A stretch of 64,000 nt of DNA from NCBI RefSeq assembly GCF_021043365.1, contig NZ_JAJNDU010000001.1:1574164-1638163 (forward strand), read 5' to 3'. This DNA comes from Sphingomonas sp. IC-11. GTDB lineage: Bacteria > Pseudomonadota > Alphaproteobacteria > Sphingomonadales > Sphingomonadaceae. A program made the translations under genes and the position numbers. The first letter of the stretch is position 1, and every line of letters begins with the position of its first letter. Under the pieces are notes generated by a model. It saw only the letters and a list, made by a program, of their open reading frames with translations. It was not told the DNA's origin and did no database searches. Shown here in pieces: positions 1-9,772 of the stretch.

Positions 1-933
1 CTCCAGCACCAGGCGAATTTCCGCGTCTGATTCATCGCGAACGTCCGCCAGAATCGGCAGTTTCTTGTCGTTCACCAGGCCAGCGATCTGCTCGATCAGC
101 TTGCCCTTTTGCACGCCATACGGAATCTCACTGACGACGATCTGCCAGCCGCCGCCCTTTTCCTTCTCCACCGTCCAGCGGCAGCGGACGCGGAAGGCGC
201 CGCGCCCGGTGGCATAGGCCTCACGGATGATCGCCGGCGGATCAACCAGCAGGCCGCCGGTGGGGAAGTCCGGCCCCTGAACGAACGCCAGCGGATCAGC
301 GGCAGGATCGTCGATCAGCGCGATTGCCGCGTCGAGAAGCTCCGCCGCATTGTGAGGCGGAATACTTGTCGCCATGCCCACCGCGATACCGCTAGCGCCG
401 TTGGCAAGAAGGTTGGGGAACAGGCCCGGAAACAGCTCCGGTTCCTGCTCCTCGCCATTGTAGGTGGGGCGGAAACCGACGGCATCCTCGTCGAGCCCGT
501 CCATCAGGTCGATGGCGACCTGCGTCAGCCGGGCTTCGGTATAGCGGTAGGCGGCGGCGTTATCGCCATCGATGTTGCCGAAATTGCCCTGCCCGTCGAC
601 CAGCGGATATCGCAGGGCGAAATCCTGCGCGAGGCGCACCATGGCGTCATAGACCGACTGATCGCCATGGGGATGGTACTTGCCGATCACGTCGCCAACG
701 ACGCGGGCGCACTTCTTGTATCCCTGCGTGGGATCCAGCCGCAGCAGCCGCATTGCCCACAGCAAACGGCGGTGAACGGGCTTCAGACCGTCGCGAACAT
801 CCGGCAGCGAGCGCGCGGTGATCGTGGACAGCGCATAAACGAGATACCGTTCCGACAGCGCTGAATCGAACGGTGCATCGAGCACGCCCACGGGCGGATT
901 GTCGGGTGGCAGCACGGTCGCGTCGGTCGGCAT
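1..933 (-). CDS. parC: DNA topoisomerase IV subunit A, N-terminal part (truncated by window edge)
   Basis: This is the first 311 codons of a type IIA topoisomerase A subunit; the rest lies beyond position 1. ParC cuts and rejoins DNA together with ParE and decatenates sister chromosomes. The breakage-reunion domain is visible: DGLKPVHRR at about residues 48-56, the [14 protein letters not shown] at 87-96, GNFGNIDGD at 117-124, and the catalytic tyrosine Y131 in AYRYTEAR. I call ParC rather than GyrA because of the short N-terminus and HPHGDQS, which is typical of alphaproteobacterial ParC; GyrA usually has HPHGDS/T-A. The ATG at 933 is the first Met and gives the expected family start. It is divergent from the hydrolase gene at 1022. 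Confidence 0.93.
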   Translation of the reverse strand, partial: MPTDATVLPPDNPPVGVLDAPFDSALSERYLVYALSTITARSLPDVRDGLKPVHRRLLWAMRLLRLDPTQGYKKCARVVGDVIGKYHPHGDQSVYDAMVRLAQDFALRYPLVDGQGNFGNIDGDNAAAYRYTEARLTQVAIDLMDGLDEDAVGFRPTYNGEEQEPELFPGLFPNLLANGASGIAVGMATSIPPHNAAELLDAAIALIDDPAADPLAFVQGPDFPTGGLLVDPPAIIREAYATGRGAFRVRCRWTVEKEKGGGWQIVVSEIPYGVQKGKLIEQIAGLVNDKKLPILADVRDESDAEIRLVLE

Positions 934-1021
934 GGCCCGCCTGCTAGCAGGATGCGCCCTTGTTCCACAACCGTTCCGCTTACCCCTGTCCTACATTCGC
1001 GCCGCATGCCACACCCCGAAA

Positions 1022-2041
1022 ATGACCTTGCACCGCCACGCCGCCGCAGCCGCGTCCTCGCCTCGATCCGCTCGTCCGTTGTCGGGAACTCGAACCTCGC
1101 GGTTGTCTCAACTTTCTCAACATTCGCGCTGGATCCTGCTTGCCTGTGCCCTGCTGTCGGCGCCATGTTCCGCCACCATGTCCTTCGCCGAACCCGCAAC
1201 AACCCGCTTCAAGCCTCTGACTTGGGATGATCTTTCCAGCCGGCCCCGCCCTACACCGGACGCAACGATCACTTATGGTGACGATCACATGCAGAAGGTC
1301 GATGTGTGGGTCCCGGCCGGGTCCGGCGCCCATCCGGTCGTGCTCATGGTTCATGGCGGCTGTTGGCAGACCTCGATCGCCGATCGAAAGATCATGGACT
1401 GGATCGCAGGCGACCTTCGAGCAGATGGCATCGCGGTCTGGAACATCGACTATCGCGGCGTAGACCGCGCCGGCGGGGGCTATCCCGGCACCTTCCTAGA
1501 TGTTGCGAAAGCTGCCGATCAACTCGCGGTACATGCGGCACATTTCCGGCTCGACACGCGCCGCGTCGTAGCCGTTGGCCATTCGGCTGGCGGACACCTC
1601 GCGCTTTGGTTGGCGGCTCGGCGCAGGTTACCGACTGGCAGCCCGCTTCACACCACCGATCCACTGGCACTCAGCGAAGTGATAAGCCTTGGCGGGCTGC
1701 CCGACCTGGAGGCAACCGCCAGGAGCCCTGACAATGGCTGCGGCATCGCGGTGGTCGAAAAGCTTGTCGGGTCAGGACGCGCAGACCCTTATGCCGATAC
1801 GTCCGTGCCCCGGCTCTTTCCCCTCGGCATGCCGCAAACGCTGGTCAATGGACGAGAGGACCGCATTATCCCTTATCGAATGGCCACGGATTACGTTGAG
1901 CGCGCACGGGCTGCCGGGGATCAGGTGGATCTCGTCACGGTACCTGCCACGGGTCATGTGGAGCTGGTCACGCCTGGCACCGACGCTTGGCTGCGAACCA
2001 AACAGCTGATCCGCACCGCGCTGAAGCTTTCGCAACAGTGA
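1022..2041 (+). CDS. Secreted alpha/beta hydrolase (BD-FAE-like esterase/lipase)
   Basis: A predicted serine hydrolase of about 339 residues. It has the oxyanion-hole motif VHGGCW, the nucleophile elbow GHSAGG, an acidic residue in NGREDRIIP and a C-terminal His in TGHVELV, which together form a complete Ser-Asp-His triad. The hydrophobic stretch ILLACALLSAPCSA around residues 38-51 looks like an export signal, but it is preceded by an unusually long polar leader. A TTG at 1103 would give a more normal signal peptide, so the start is uncertain. An even earlier TTG at 899 would overlap parC on the other strand and is less likely. The substrate is unknown; it resembles carboxylesterase or kynurenine-formamidase-like hydrolases. 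It stands alone between parC and purC. Confidence 0.8.
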   Translation: MTLHRHAAAAASSPRSARPLSGTRTSRLSQLSQHSRWILLACALLSAPCSATMSFAEPATTRFKPLTWDDLSSRPRPTPDATITYGDDHMQKVDVWVPAGSGAHPVVLMVHGGCWQTSIADRKIMDWIAGDLRADGIAVWNIDYRGVDRAGGGYPGTFLDVAKAADQLAVHAAHFRLDTRRVVAVGHSAGGHLALWLAARRRLPTGSPLHTTDPLALSEVISLGGLPDLEATARSPDNGCGIAVVEKLVGSGRADPYADTSVPRLFPLGMPQTLVNGREDRIIPYRMATDYVERARAAGDQVDLVTVPATGHVELVTPGTDAWLRTKQLIRTALKLSQQ

Positions 2042-2068
2042 GCGTGCCCGGGAAGAATGCTCGCGTGA

Positions 2069-2097
2069 TTGCACCGCAGCGACCCTTCCCTTATACG
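2069..2097 (+). promoter_or_regulatory. Possible promoter of the purCSQ genes
   Basis: TTGCAC (2069-2074) and TATACG (2092-2097) are separated by 17 bases and lie about 75 bases before the purC ATG. The -10 matches consensus at 4 of 6 and the -35 at 3 of 6. This is a visual match only. No PurR-type operator was recognised. Confidence 0.3.
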
Positions 2098-2170
2098 GCT
2101 CGCCATTCCCGCCCCGGCCGCGCCGCTATCCGTCGCGTTCGCCGGGGCTGTCCATTTCAGGGGTGATGCA

Positions 2171-2950
2171 ATGGCGCGGCGCCGGCAGATCTACGAAGGC
2201 AAGGCGAAGATCCTCTATGAGGGGCCTGAGCCCGGCACCTTGATTCAGTATTTCAAGGACGACGCAACTGCTTTCAACGCCCAGAAAAAGGGTACGATCA
2301 ACGGCAAGGGCGTCCTGAACAATCGCATTTCGGAGCATATCTTCACGCTCCTCGGCAATATCGGCGTTCCGACTCACTTCATTCGCCGGCTGAACATGCG
2401 CGAGCAGTTGATCCGGCAGGTGGAAATAGTCCCCATCGAAGTGATCGTGCGGAACGTGGCCGCGGGATCCCTCAGCAAGCGTCTTGGCATTGAGGAAGGT
2501 ACGCAGCTGCCGCGAACAATCCTTGAGTATTGCTACAAGGACGACGCGCTCGGCGACCCGATGATCTCGGACGAACATATCGCCGCCTTCGGCTGGGCTA
2601 GTCAGGACGAGATGCACGACATCGCTGACCTGGCGATCCGGGTGAACGACTTCCTGTCAGGCTTGTTCGCCGGCATCGGCATCCGCTTGGTCGACTTCAA
2701 GCTCGAGTTCGGGCGCATCTGGGACAATGACTACGGCCGGATCATCCTGGCTGACGAGATTAGCCCGGACGGCTGCCGGCTTTGGGACATGACCACTAAC
2801 GAGAAGCTCGACAAGGATCGCTTCCGCCGTGATCTGGGCGGCGAAGTTGAGGCATATCAAGAGGTTGCACGCCGTCTTGGCCTGCTGCCCGAAGGTGGCG
2901 AGACGGCGATCCTCGACATGGCCGAGCATCGGGAACGTCGCGGAAAATAA
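2171..2950 (+). CDS. purC: Phosphoribosylaminoimidazole-succinocarboxamide synthase
   Basis: SAICAR synthetase joins aspartate to CAIR with ATP hydrolysis in de novo purine synthesis. The 259-residue length is normal. Family motifs are present: YEGKAKI near the N-terminus, [19 protein letters not shown], the [11 protein letters not shown] segment, VDFKLEFG and [13 protein letters not shown]. The ATG at 2171 fits the family N-terminus; upstream in-frame codons to 2069 read as non-coding. It is followed after 79 bases by purS and purQ on the same strand, the arrangement usual in alphaproteobacteria. The 79-base gap carries a small GCGGC-TTC-GCCGC hairpin (about 2965-2977). Confidence 0.97.
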   Translation: MARRRQIYEGKAKILYEGPEPGTLIQYFKDDATAFNAQKKGTINGKGVLNNRISEHIFTLLGNIGVPTHFIRRLNMREQLIRQVEIVPIEVIVRNVAAGSLSKRLGIEEGTQLPRTILEYCYKDDALGDPMISDEHIAAFGWASQDEMHDIADLAIRVNDFLSGLFAGIGIRLVDFKLEFGRIWDNDYGRIILADEISPDGCRLWDMTTNEKLDKDRFRRDLGGEVEAYQEVARRLGLLPEGGETAILDMAEHRERRGK

Positions 2951-3029
2951 TGGCAGATCCGCTTGCGGCTTCGCCGCCTCACGCGCGAGGAGGTTGCGAT
3001 CCGTGGGCGGTTGGAATAGCGGGCACCTC

Positions 3030-3260
3030 ATGAAGCTGCGCATCTACGTAACGCTAAAGCCCGGTGTCCTCGACCCCCAGGGCAAGGCGATCGAACACGC
3101 CCTGTCCGGCCTCGGCTTCACCGGCGTTGAAGGCGCCCGCGTCGGCAAGCTCATCGAGCTCGACGTTGCTGACTCGACGGACGATGCACAGATCGACGCC
3201 ATGTGCCGCCAGCTGCTGGCGAACACGGTGATCGAGAACTACCGGATCGAACGCGCATGA
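3030..3260 (+). CDS. purS: Phosphoribosylformylglycinamidine synthase subunit PurS
   Basis: A 76-residue subunit of the three-part FGAM synthase (PurS, PurQ, PurL). It bridges the glutaminase PurQ and the synthase PurL. The sequence starts [20 protein letters not shown] and contains [14 protein letters not shown] and a C-terminal [11 protein letters not shown], all typical of PurS. The ATG at 3030 gives the family length. Its stop overlaps the purQ start (ATGA at 3257-3260), so the two are translationally coupled. Confidence 0.96.
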   Translation: MKLRIYVTLKPGVLDPQGKAIEHALSGLGFTGVEGARVGKLIELDVADSTDDAQIDAMCRQLLANTVIENYRIERA

Positions 3261-3922
3261 AATCCGCGGTCGTTGTCTTCCCCGGCTCCAACTGCGATCG
3301 TGATCTCGCCGTGGCGCTGGAGGAAGTCACCGGCAAGAAGCCGGACATGGTGTGGCATGGCGACACGGAACTTCCCGATGGCGTGGGTTTGATCGCGGTC
3401 CCCGGGGGGTTTTCCTACGGCGATTACCTGCGCTCGGGCGCCATGGCAGCCCGTTCTCCCATCATGCGGGCGGTGGCGGACAAGGCGGCTGCCGGCGTTC
3501 CGGTCCTAGGCGTGTGCAACGGCTTTCAGATCCTCACCGAATCAGGCCTGCTCCCTGGCGCACTCATGCGCAATTCGGGGCTCAACTTCGTGTGTCGGGA
3601 CGTCGCTCTGACGGTGGAAAATGCTCAGAGCACCTTCACGAGTCGTTACGCGGCCGGGGAAACGATCAAGATCCCAGTCGCTCACCACGACGGTAATTAC
3701 GTCGCCGATCAGGAGACGCTCGACCGCCTAGAGGGCGAGGGCCGAGTCGCGTTTCGCTATGCCGAAGAGGTCAACGGTTCGGCCCGGCGGATTGCGGGCA
3801 TCCTGAACGACGCTGGCAATGTGCTTGGCATGATGCCCCATCCGGAACGTCGGATCGAGGGCGCGCATGGCGGAACCGAAGGGCGCCGCCTGTTTGAGGG
3901 ATTGCTAGATCTCGTCAGCTGA
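3257..3922 (+). CDS. purQ: Phosphoribosylformylglycinamidine synthase, glutaminase subunit PurQ
   Basis: A class I glutamine amidotransferase of 221 residues that feeds ammonia to PurL for FGAM synthesis. It shows FPGSNCDRD at the N-terminus, the oxyanion segment [14 protein letters not shown], the catalytic Cys in GVCNGFQ, and the catalytic His-x-Glu in [10 protein letters not shown] near the C-terminus. It starts at the ATG overlapping the purS stop. purL is not in this window; the next gene is convergent. Confidence 0.97.
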   Translation: MKSAVVVFPGSNCDRDLAVALEEVTGKKPDMVWHGDTELPDGVGLIAVPGGFSYGDYLRSGAMAARSPIMRAVADKAAAGVPVLGVCNGFQILTESGLLPGALMRNSGLNFVCRDVALTVENAQSTFTSRYAAGETIKIPVAHHDGNYVADQETLDRLEGEGRVAFRYAEEVNGSARRIAGILNDAGNVLGMMPHPERRIEGAHGGTEGRRLFEGLLDLVS

Positions 3923-3927
3923 TCGAG

Positions 3928-3949
3928 GGCGCGCGCGGGTCAGCGCGCC
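3928..3949 (+). terminator. Hairpin after purQ, possible terminator
   Basis: GGCGCGC (3928-3934) pairs perfectly with GCGCGCC (3943-3949) around an 8-base loop, starting 6 bases after the purQ stop and lying between convergent genes. There is no downstream T-run, so intrinsic termination is unproven. Confidence 0.35.
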
Positions 3950-4023
3950 TACGGGATTGCTCACCAGAACGCGCTCCCGCCCTGAGCTCAGCATCTCGAT
4001 CAAGATCTCTGAGCGACCGCCAA

Positions 4024-4767
4024 TCAAACGCGAGTGCCAAACGGGTTGAAGTCCGTTCCCTCGTCGAAGACGTCCACGCCTTCCGCTCGCTTCAGAGATC
4101 CAACGACCACATAGGTGAACGGCGTCAGGAGCACCTCCCATGACACTTTCAGGACCCATTGAGTAAAGAGCACCGTCACTACGAGGCCGGTAGTCCACCC
4201 CTCCGCACCAAGAAACGCGAGCGGATAGAATATGAGGCTGTCGACTCCCTGCCCCGCGACGGTTGATCCGATGGTCCGCATCCACAGGTGCCGCCCGCCC
4301 GTCGCCACCTTCAGCCTGGCCAGAACATACGAATTGACGAACTCGCCCGCCCAGAATGCGCACATGCTGGCAAAAACGATTCTCGGCACCTGGCCGAACA
4401 CCGCCTCATAGGCCTGTTGATTGGTCCAGTCCGGCGCCGGGGGCAGAGCAACGACCACCCAGGCCATCAACGCCATGAACACGGTCGCCGCGAAGCCGGC
4501 CCAGATCACGCGCCGCGCACGGGCATAGCCGTACACTTCGGTCAGCACGTCACCGATCACGTAACTGACCGGGAAAAACAGGATGCCCGCGCCGAACGGC
4601 CAGTATCCGACCCCAGGCAACCAGATCTGCGCGACCTTGCCAGCCCCGAGCACGTTGGAGAGCAAAAGCACTGCAACGAACGCCGCCATGACAAAGTCGT
4701 AGTATCGCAGGCTTTGCCCACGCAGCGTACGTGCCGAAACGCGGTTCGGTTTTGCCCCCTCGGTCAT
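4024..4767 (-). CDS. yhhQ: Queuosine precursor transporter (YhhQ/VUT family)
   Basis: An inner-membrane protein of about 247 residues with roughly six hydrophobic segments, matching the YhhQ family that imports queuosine precursors for tRNA modification. Diagnostic stretches are VLLLSNVLGAGK near the N-terminus, FPVSYVIGDVLTEVYGY, the FWAGEFVNSYVLARLK helix and GQGVDSLIFYPLAF. The ATG at 4767 is chosen because family members have a short polar N-terminus before RYYDFVMAAFVAVLLLSN; an upstream in-frame start at 4815 would run close to the tRNA on the other strand. It is convergent with purQ. Confidence 0.88.
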   Translation of the reverse strand: MTEGAKPNRVSARTLRGQSLRYYDFVMAAFVAVLLLSNVLGAGKVAQIWLPGVGYWPFGAGILFFPVSYVIGDVLTEVYGYARARRVIWAGFAATVFMALMAWVVVALPPAPDWTNQQAYEAVFGQVPRIVFASMCAFWAGEFVNSYVLARLKVATGGRHLWMRTIGSTVAGQGVDSLIFYPLAFLGAEGWTTGLVVTVLFTQWVLKVSWEVLLTPFTYVVVGSLKRAEGVDVFDEGTDFNPFGTRV

Positions 4768-4825
4768 TCGAAGATCATGCCGACGGTTTCGCTTGCCCGC
4801 AATCCACGCTAACACGCCCCGGTGC

Positions 4826-4902
4826 GCGCCCGTAGCTCAGTTGGATAGAGCACGAGCCTTCTAAGCTTGGGGCCGCTGGTTCGAATCCAGCCGGGCGCGC
4901 CA
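4826..4902 (+). tRNA. tRNA-Arg (anticodon TCT)
   Basis: A 77-nt cloverleaf. The acceptor GCGCCCG (4826-4832) pairs with CGGGCGC (4892-4898). The D arm is GCTC/GAGC, the anticodon stem CGAGC/GCTTG carries loop CTTCTAA (anticodon TCT, reading AGA), and the T arm GCTGG-TTCGAAT-CCAGC is canonical. CCA is encoded at 4900-4902. No copy of its 3' end was seen elsewhere in the window. Confidence 0.95.
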
Positions 4903-5086
4903 AACGCGACTTACCCTTTCCATCCGCAATCGCCACGCATCGGAATGGATGTCAGCGACGGCCAAGTGCCGCGGGCTATCGCCATATACCAGCTATAAAG
5001 TTCGCTTCCCGCTCTTGCGTGTGACAGCTCACCAAGCCAGTCTGGAAAGCATAGGACCGGAAAGCCGGCGATTTCAGGAGAGGGTT

Positions 5087-5182
5087 ATGGAAGCAGCAAA
5101 TACGGTTCTGTTCGCCGCGGCTGGCATCGGCGCGGTAGCAACGATGAGCAGCATCCTTTTTCTCGCACGTCGCGCCAGATAG
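5087..5182 (+). CDS. Possible 31-residue membrane peptide
   Basis: An ATG at 5087 is preceded by the good Shine-Dalgarno AGGAGAG and opens a 31-residue frame. Most of the peptide is one hydrophobic helix (VLFAAAGIGAVATMSSILFLA) ending in the positively charged ARRAR, as in many small membrane proteins. No family was recognised. The flanking stretches 4903-5086 and 5183-5400 show no convincing genes; the second holds a GGCGG/CCGCC hairpin (5249-5276) that could terminate the glycosyltransferase gene coming from the right. Confidence 0.4.
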   Translation: MEAANTVLFAAAGIGAVATMSSILFLARRAR

Positions 5183-5400
5183 CTGACTCAACCCGGACGA
5201 ACGACTCTCCTGTAGAGAGCGACGCCTACAACCATTGCAAATAGAGCAGGCGGCAGGAGCCGAGCCTCCGTCCGCCGCCGCTCAAGCTGCTCGGGAGCTT
5301 TGCCTCGCTCGCGACATGAAGCGACGCGCCTCTCCCGAACGCAACATGCTGAATCGCCATGCGGCTTCCCACGTAGCGGTAGACGGTCGAGATTGCGCCC

Positions 5401-8400
5401 TCAAACGAACCAATCGGCTGCGCCGACAGAGGGCGTCAGGTCCAGCATATCGCGACGCATACGGCGAGGGAGCGCCGGATCATCCCTCAGCCAATCGTTC
5501 CAGCGTGCGAGGAACAGCGCCAACTGCTCCCCGGGTGGCACCGTTACGCCGCGAGATTTCTTTTCCGAATGAATGAGCTCAGCGGAAGGATTGTACACGA
5601 TCCGATATCCCTGCTGCCGCATCTTGAGGCAAAGATCCGTGTCGTTGAACTCCAGACTGAACCTTTCATCGAACCCGCCGACAGCCGCAAGAACGCTGCG
5701 GCGAGTTGCCAGCACCGCCCCCGTTACCATGGAGACTTCGCGCTGGGTGACCGCCCAATCTTGGTACGTCGGGCTCGACGCCCGTGCTCCCAACCACGCG
5801 TGAACGCTGGTACCAAGGACGCCGCCGTAGATCCCGGCGTGCTGGATCGTGCCGTCATCGTAAAGCAAGCGCGGTCCTACAGCGCCCACGTCTCGGTCCA
5901 TCGCAAAGCCGGCGAGAGCCCTCAGCCAGCCTTGGTCGAGCGCCACGACATCATCATTGAGCATGATGACAAGTTCGCTGTCAGCAGCCTGCCACAGCTG
6001 GTTCATCTTGGCGGCAAAGTTGAAAGGTTCATCCTCACCTCGCAAAGTTTCGATCCTCTGCAAAGTGAAGGGCCAGTCGGTGAGCGCCCAAGATGGGGTG
6101 CCGGAAACGTCGTCTCCAACCAGTACCGTCAGGCGGCCGGACGGCCATTCCACATCGGCAAGACTTAGGAGCAGCCGCTCGATGTACGTGCCCGTGCCAT
6201 CCTCTACGGGCGTACGCTTGGTCGGGATGCACAAGGTGACATTAGGAAACTCGCCCTCGAAACGCGCTGAGAGCTGCAGTGATTCAGGAGCGCGCCCATC
6301 GGCCACCGAATAGCCGGCGTAGAGCGGCGACCGCTCAAGCAAGGCGCGGCGGGCGGATGCCGGCGCAGCACTGCGCCGACCGCCCTGCACCATCAGTACG
6401 TCTGATATGCCGCCGATCGACAAGCCGTTCTCGGCCGCCCGCAGTACCAAGTCATACACGGCCGCATCCCCAAGCTCCGGGCGCAACCCGCCGACCTCGT
6501 GCAGCGCCGAACCCCGGATAAATACCGGTGCACCGATATAATCCTGAGCGGCAAACAGGGTGCGGTCGAAGGCAGGCTTCAGGCGAACCTGCTGCTGCAG
6601 CGTGGCCTCGCCAAAAGCGACGTCGTCGGCATAGAAAAGAGATACGTCGGGTCGGGCGGCAGCGTGCCGTGCGATGATAGTGCCGGTTCTTGGATGAAAG
6701 CTCGCATCTTCCGGAGCGATCAATAACCAGACATTGCGGTCATTGGGGATGTGGGCGAGGCCGTCACTCGCTGGGGTGAGCGATCCTGCCGCCAGCGACA
6801 GCACCTGGAGCGCACTCGTACCCGCCTCCCCACGCCCGGTCAGGTCGGACAGGGGCGTACCTGATACGCCTTCCTCTATCCTGGGCAGCGGATGACGAAC
6901 GGCCTCAGCGCCAGAAACCACTGCATCCAAGCTCTTCGCGATAGCAGCGCCAACTGCTTCGATCGAAAGCGTTTCGGCGACGCGCGCGCGCGCAGCGTCT
7001 CCCATGGTTCGATCGCCCGCATCCACGCGTTCTGCGGCAACTACTAACGCCTCCGCCAGTGCGGCCTGATCCACACGCGCCCAAGTTCCGCCGCGCGAGT
7101 AATGTCCGAAATCTTCATCCAGCGTCCACGTTTCCGCGCGGACGGGGAAGCCGCATGAGCCGTCGAGGAACTGCCTTGTGCCGCTATAGTCGGTTGCCAC
7201 GACCATCCGTCCGGCCGCCATCGCCTCGGCAACCGTCAGCCCGAAGCCCTCCGAACAATGCGGCGAAGCATAGATGTCGCACGACGCGATCAGGTCAGAC
7301 AGTTCATGACTCGTCAGCGATCTATCAAGCAGGATGACGCCGTCGGTCGCCTCGGCAAGAGCGGCCAGTGCCCGTCCCTCGCCAGGACGATCCATAAGGT
7401 GCTTGGTCTTGAGAACGAGAGTCCAGCCGCGTGCGGACAGGCCGGATGCCGCAAACGCATGGACGAGCGCGGCCGGGTTCTTTCGAACGAGGTAACTCGC
7501 GCCGTCGAACACGTACAGGATCAGGCGGCGATCTGCTGGAAGCTGCAACGTCGTGCGAATAGATGAGACAGCGCCGAGGAAGTCACCAGCGACCGGCACC
7601 ACATGGGGGATCACATCAACGGGCGCTTGCTCTTCCGCCGCAAAGACCTCGGCATTGTAGCTGCTGGGAGCCCAGATCCGGTCAACAGATGCAAAGTCCT
7701 GGTGCCATGCCGCAGGCAGCTGCTCCATCTCCCATACCCAATAACCAACGCGATGCCGGGCTTGGCTGACGTCCCTTCGCTGATCGTCGGTCAGCAGGTG
7801 CCAGGAATCAGGATTCAGATGAACAATCGCAACGTCGGCCGGGCCGGCGAAGTCGATCACGTCGTGGGGCGGAACCAGCGGCTTATGAACGTGGAACGCT
7901 TTGCGGATCGGATGCAGGTTCAGCCGCACGCCCGCTTGGCGAATGGCAGCGATGATGCCCCTGCTCGCCGCTCCCAGGCCATTGTCGTAATTCCAGGGGC
8001 CATAGAACGCGACTTTATATGGCTTGCTGGGCACATGGCTGCCCCCACCACTCGGCACGGGTCGGGCGAGTAATGGATAGCCGGCACCGGGAAGCGGCTC
8101 GTCTGTGTAATAATCCGAAGCCGCTTCGATCATGTCGCCATCAAAGCCGGCGCGCCTCAACTCACTCTCTAGACCGTCGGTGGAAACGTGCGCAAACCCG
8201 TTCCGCAGCAGGGAGCATTTCACGAACGGGAACCCGGCTTGAAGAAGCCGCTTCCAGGCAAACAAGGTCGGGTTGCGAGCCTGGTCGACCTTGAAGATGC
8301 TGTCGGCGGAGAAACCGGCTTCGCAGACGCGCTGCGCGAGCGGCACCTCATATCGGTTGATGATGGCGTCCTTGTCCGAGATCACCTCAACGGAGTTCAC

Positions 8401-9675
8401 GAACAATTGAAAGGCATAGGAGGCCAATAATGGCCCGCTGACACGCAGGAAGTAGCTTTGCAGATGCCAGCCACGCTCAAGCGACTCTGTCAGGCCAAGT
8501 AGATCAACAGAACTCTTCCGTATCCGCCCGATCAGCTCGGCAAAGCCGGCCTTGCTACTCGGACCTACGATACTGTCATTGATGATGTACAGGCATTCCG
8601 CGGCATACAGACGCGGCTCCAGCCTCAGCATGTGCGCCCACGCGCCGAAATCATAACCTTTGTTTTCGCGGACCACGGCGCTGGACACCGTCTCCAGCAG
8701 TTCATCATCAAGGACCATCGGCCGATCGCAGTTGACGACCAGCGACACCGAAATACCTTGTTCGCGCAGAATCCGCAAAAAGCCGCGCACGAAAGGCTGA
8801 AGCATTCCGGTTGCGGCGTAAGCCACGAAGATCGCATGTTCGCCGCCGACACCGACGAGCGGCTTGGCGACGACGTGGCGGGCGGCAGTGACGTGCCGAG
8901 TCAAGTCCGCTTCCACAGAGCTGGGAAACGTGATCGTCAGAGGGGAGCCATCCAGGAGGTCGCCCGTCGAACGCAGCCGCACATCTGCGCGCACTGCCTC
9001 ACCAGCGAGGTCCTCCGCATCGACGAATATGGTGAACCCGGCCGGCCCGTCCGTGAAACCAGCGTCCGTCACATCTGCGCGAAACTGAGTCGCCGTGCCC
9101 GAGCCAATGACTCGCCCATCCAGAGTTACAATCTCGATTTCGGCAGGCCTACGCGCCGGCTCGGGCTCCACGGCCCAGCCACGCACCACCTGCCCCTCGA
9201 CCTGGTCGACGCTGCCCACCATGCGTCTTCCGCCCCGTCCACGCTGAGCGGCAAGATTGCGTTCAGGCGTTATCCCGAGCGATTCCAGCTCGGTACGCGC
9301 CGAGAGATTTCCGTCGATCTGAAAACTGCGCGCGTAATATCCTTCTGCTTCGCGCAGCTTGCGCAAGGACTTCATCAAATGCCCGAGGTTCAGCGCCAGG
9401 TCGGAGTCGTCTGGCTGCAGAAGCTGTGCTTGAAGATAGGCCTCCTCTGCCCCCGCTGGGTCGCCTGACTCCTTCAACGCGTGGCCAAGCTGCACCCAGA
9501 TCGCAAAACTGTTCGGATCCGCCTCCAAGTACGACCGATAATGCCCTGCGGCCGATGCCCAGTCGCCATGGTCGCGCGCCTTGTCGCCCAGCAGCCGATA
9601 TTTGGCGTTCGCTGGCGATCGGCCGCCCGGCAGTCCGAGCACCGCCGCCGCACGCGCGAAATAGCTGCGGACCAT
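5401..9675 (-). CDS. Multi-domain glycosyltransferase (TPR, RgpF-like, GT4, GT2)
   Basis: A 1,424-residue protein. Residues about 20-130 are TPR-like repeats (ASAAGHYRSYLEADPNSFAIW and similar). About 145-255 is a beta-rich segment of unknown type. About 285-500 resembles the rhamnan-synthesis RgpF family (VVNCDRPMVLDDELL, ENKGYDFGAW, YIINDSIVGP). About 550-905 is a GT4 module (HLNPDSW, CDIYASPHCSEGFGLTVAEAMAAG). About 960-1424 is a GT2 module (LVGDDVSG, VIMLNDDV, FNDTDLCLKMRQQGYR). It is the last gene on the minus strand of the capsule locus and probably adds several sugars to the capsule repeat. Domain limits are read by eye. The ATG at 9675 is the first Met, with stops before it. Confidence 0.85.
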   Translation of the reverse strand: MVRSYFARAAAVLGLPGGRSPANAKYRLLGDKARDHGDWASAAGHYRSYLEADPNSFAIWVQLGHALKESGDPAGAEEAYLQAQLLQPDDSDLALNLGHLMKSLRKLREAEGYYARSFQIDGNLSARTELESLGITPERNLAAQRGRGGRRMVGSVDQVEGQVVRGWAVEPEPARRPAEIEIVTLDGRVIGSGTATQFRADVTDAGFTDGPAGFTIFVDAEDLAGEAVRADVRLRSTGDLLDGSPLTITFPSSVEADLTRHVTAARHVVAKPLVGVGGEHAIFVAYAATGMLQPFVRGFLRILREQGISVSLVVNCDRPMVLDDELLETVSSAVVRENKGYDFGAWAHMLRLEPRLYAAECLYIINDSIVGPSSKAGFAELIGRIRKSSVDLLGLTESLERGWHLQSYFLRVSGPLLASYAFQLFVNSVEVISDKDAIINRYEVPLAQRVCEAGFSADSIFKVDQARNPTLFAWKRLLQAGFPFVKCSLLRNGFAHVSTDGLESELRRAGFDGDMIEAASDYYTDEPLPGAGYPLLARPVPSGGGSHVPSKPYKVAFYGPWNYDNGLGAASRGIIAAIRQAGVRLNLHPIRKAFHVHKPLVPPHDVIDFAGPADVAIVHLNPDSWHLLTDDQRRDVSQARHRVGYWVWEMEQLPAAWHQDFASVDRIWAPSSYNAEVFAAEEQAPVDVIPHVVPVAGDFLGAVSSIRTTLQLPADRRLILYVFDGASYLVRKNPAALVHAFAASGLSARGWTLVLKTKHLMDRPGEGRALAALAEATDGVILLDRSLTSHELSDLIASCDIYASPHCSEGFGLTVAEAMAAGRMVVATDYSGTRQFLDGSCGFPVRAETWTLDEDFGHYSRGGTWARVDQAALAEALVVAAERVDAGDRTMGDAARARVAETLSIEAVGAAIAKSLDAVVSGAEAVRHPLPRIEEGVSGTPLSDLTGRGEAGTSALQVLSLAAGSLTPASDGLAHIPNDRNVWLLIAPEDASFHPRTGTIIARHAAARPDVSLFYADDVAFGEATLQQQVRLKPAFDRTLFAAQDYIGAPVFIRGSALHEVGGLRPELGDAAVYDLVLRAAENGLSIGGISDVLMVQGGRRSAAPASARRALLERSPLYAGYSVADGRAPESLQLSARFEGEFPNVTLCIPTKRTPVEDGTGTYIERLLLSLADVEWPSGRLTVLVGDDVSGTPSWALTDWPFTLQRIETLRGEDEPFNFAAKMNQLWQAADSELVIMLNDDVVALDQGWLRALAGFAMDRDVGAVGPRLLYDDGTIQHAGIYGGVLGTSVHAWLGARASSPTYQDWAVTQREVSMVTGAVLATRRSVLAAVGGFDERFSLEFNDTDLCLKMRQQGYRIVYNPSAELIHSEKKSRGVTVPPGEQLALFLARWNDWLRDDPALPRRMRRDMLDLTPSVGAADWFV

Positions 9676-9772
9676 TATTCCCCCGTTCCCGTCGACTGCC
9701 CCCTCATACGAGCTAATCGATATGTGCTATGGTGTTAAGCGGCCTTCGAGTGTCGCGGCGGGGGAAACGGGT

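Noticed and set aside
783..1202. 139-codon minus-strand frame across the parC start
   Set aside because: It is in a different frame from parC, overlaps its coding sequence and has no family features.
4826..5400. tRNA-Arg as attachment site of a capsule island
   Set aside because: No integrase and no second copy of the tRNA 3' end was seen in the window.
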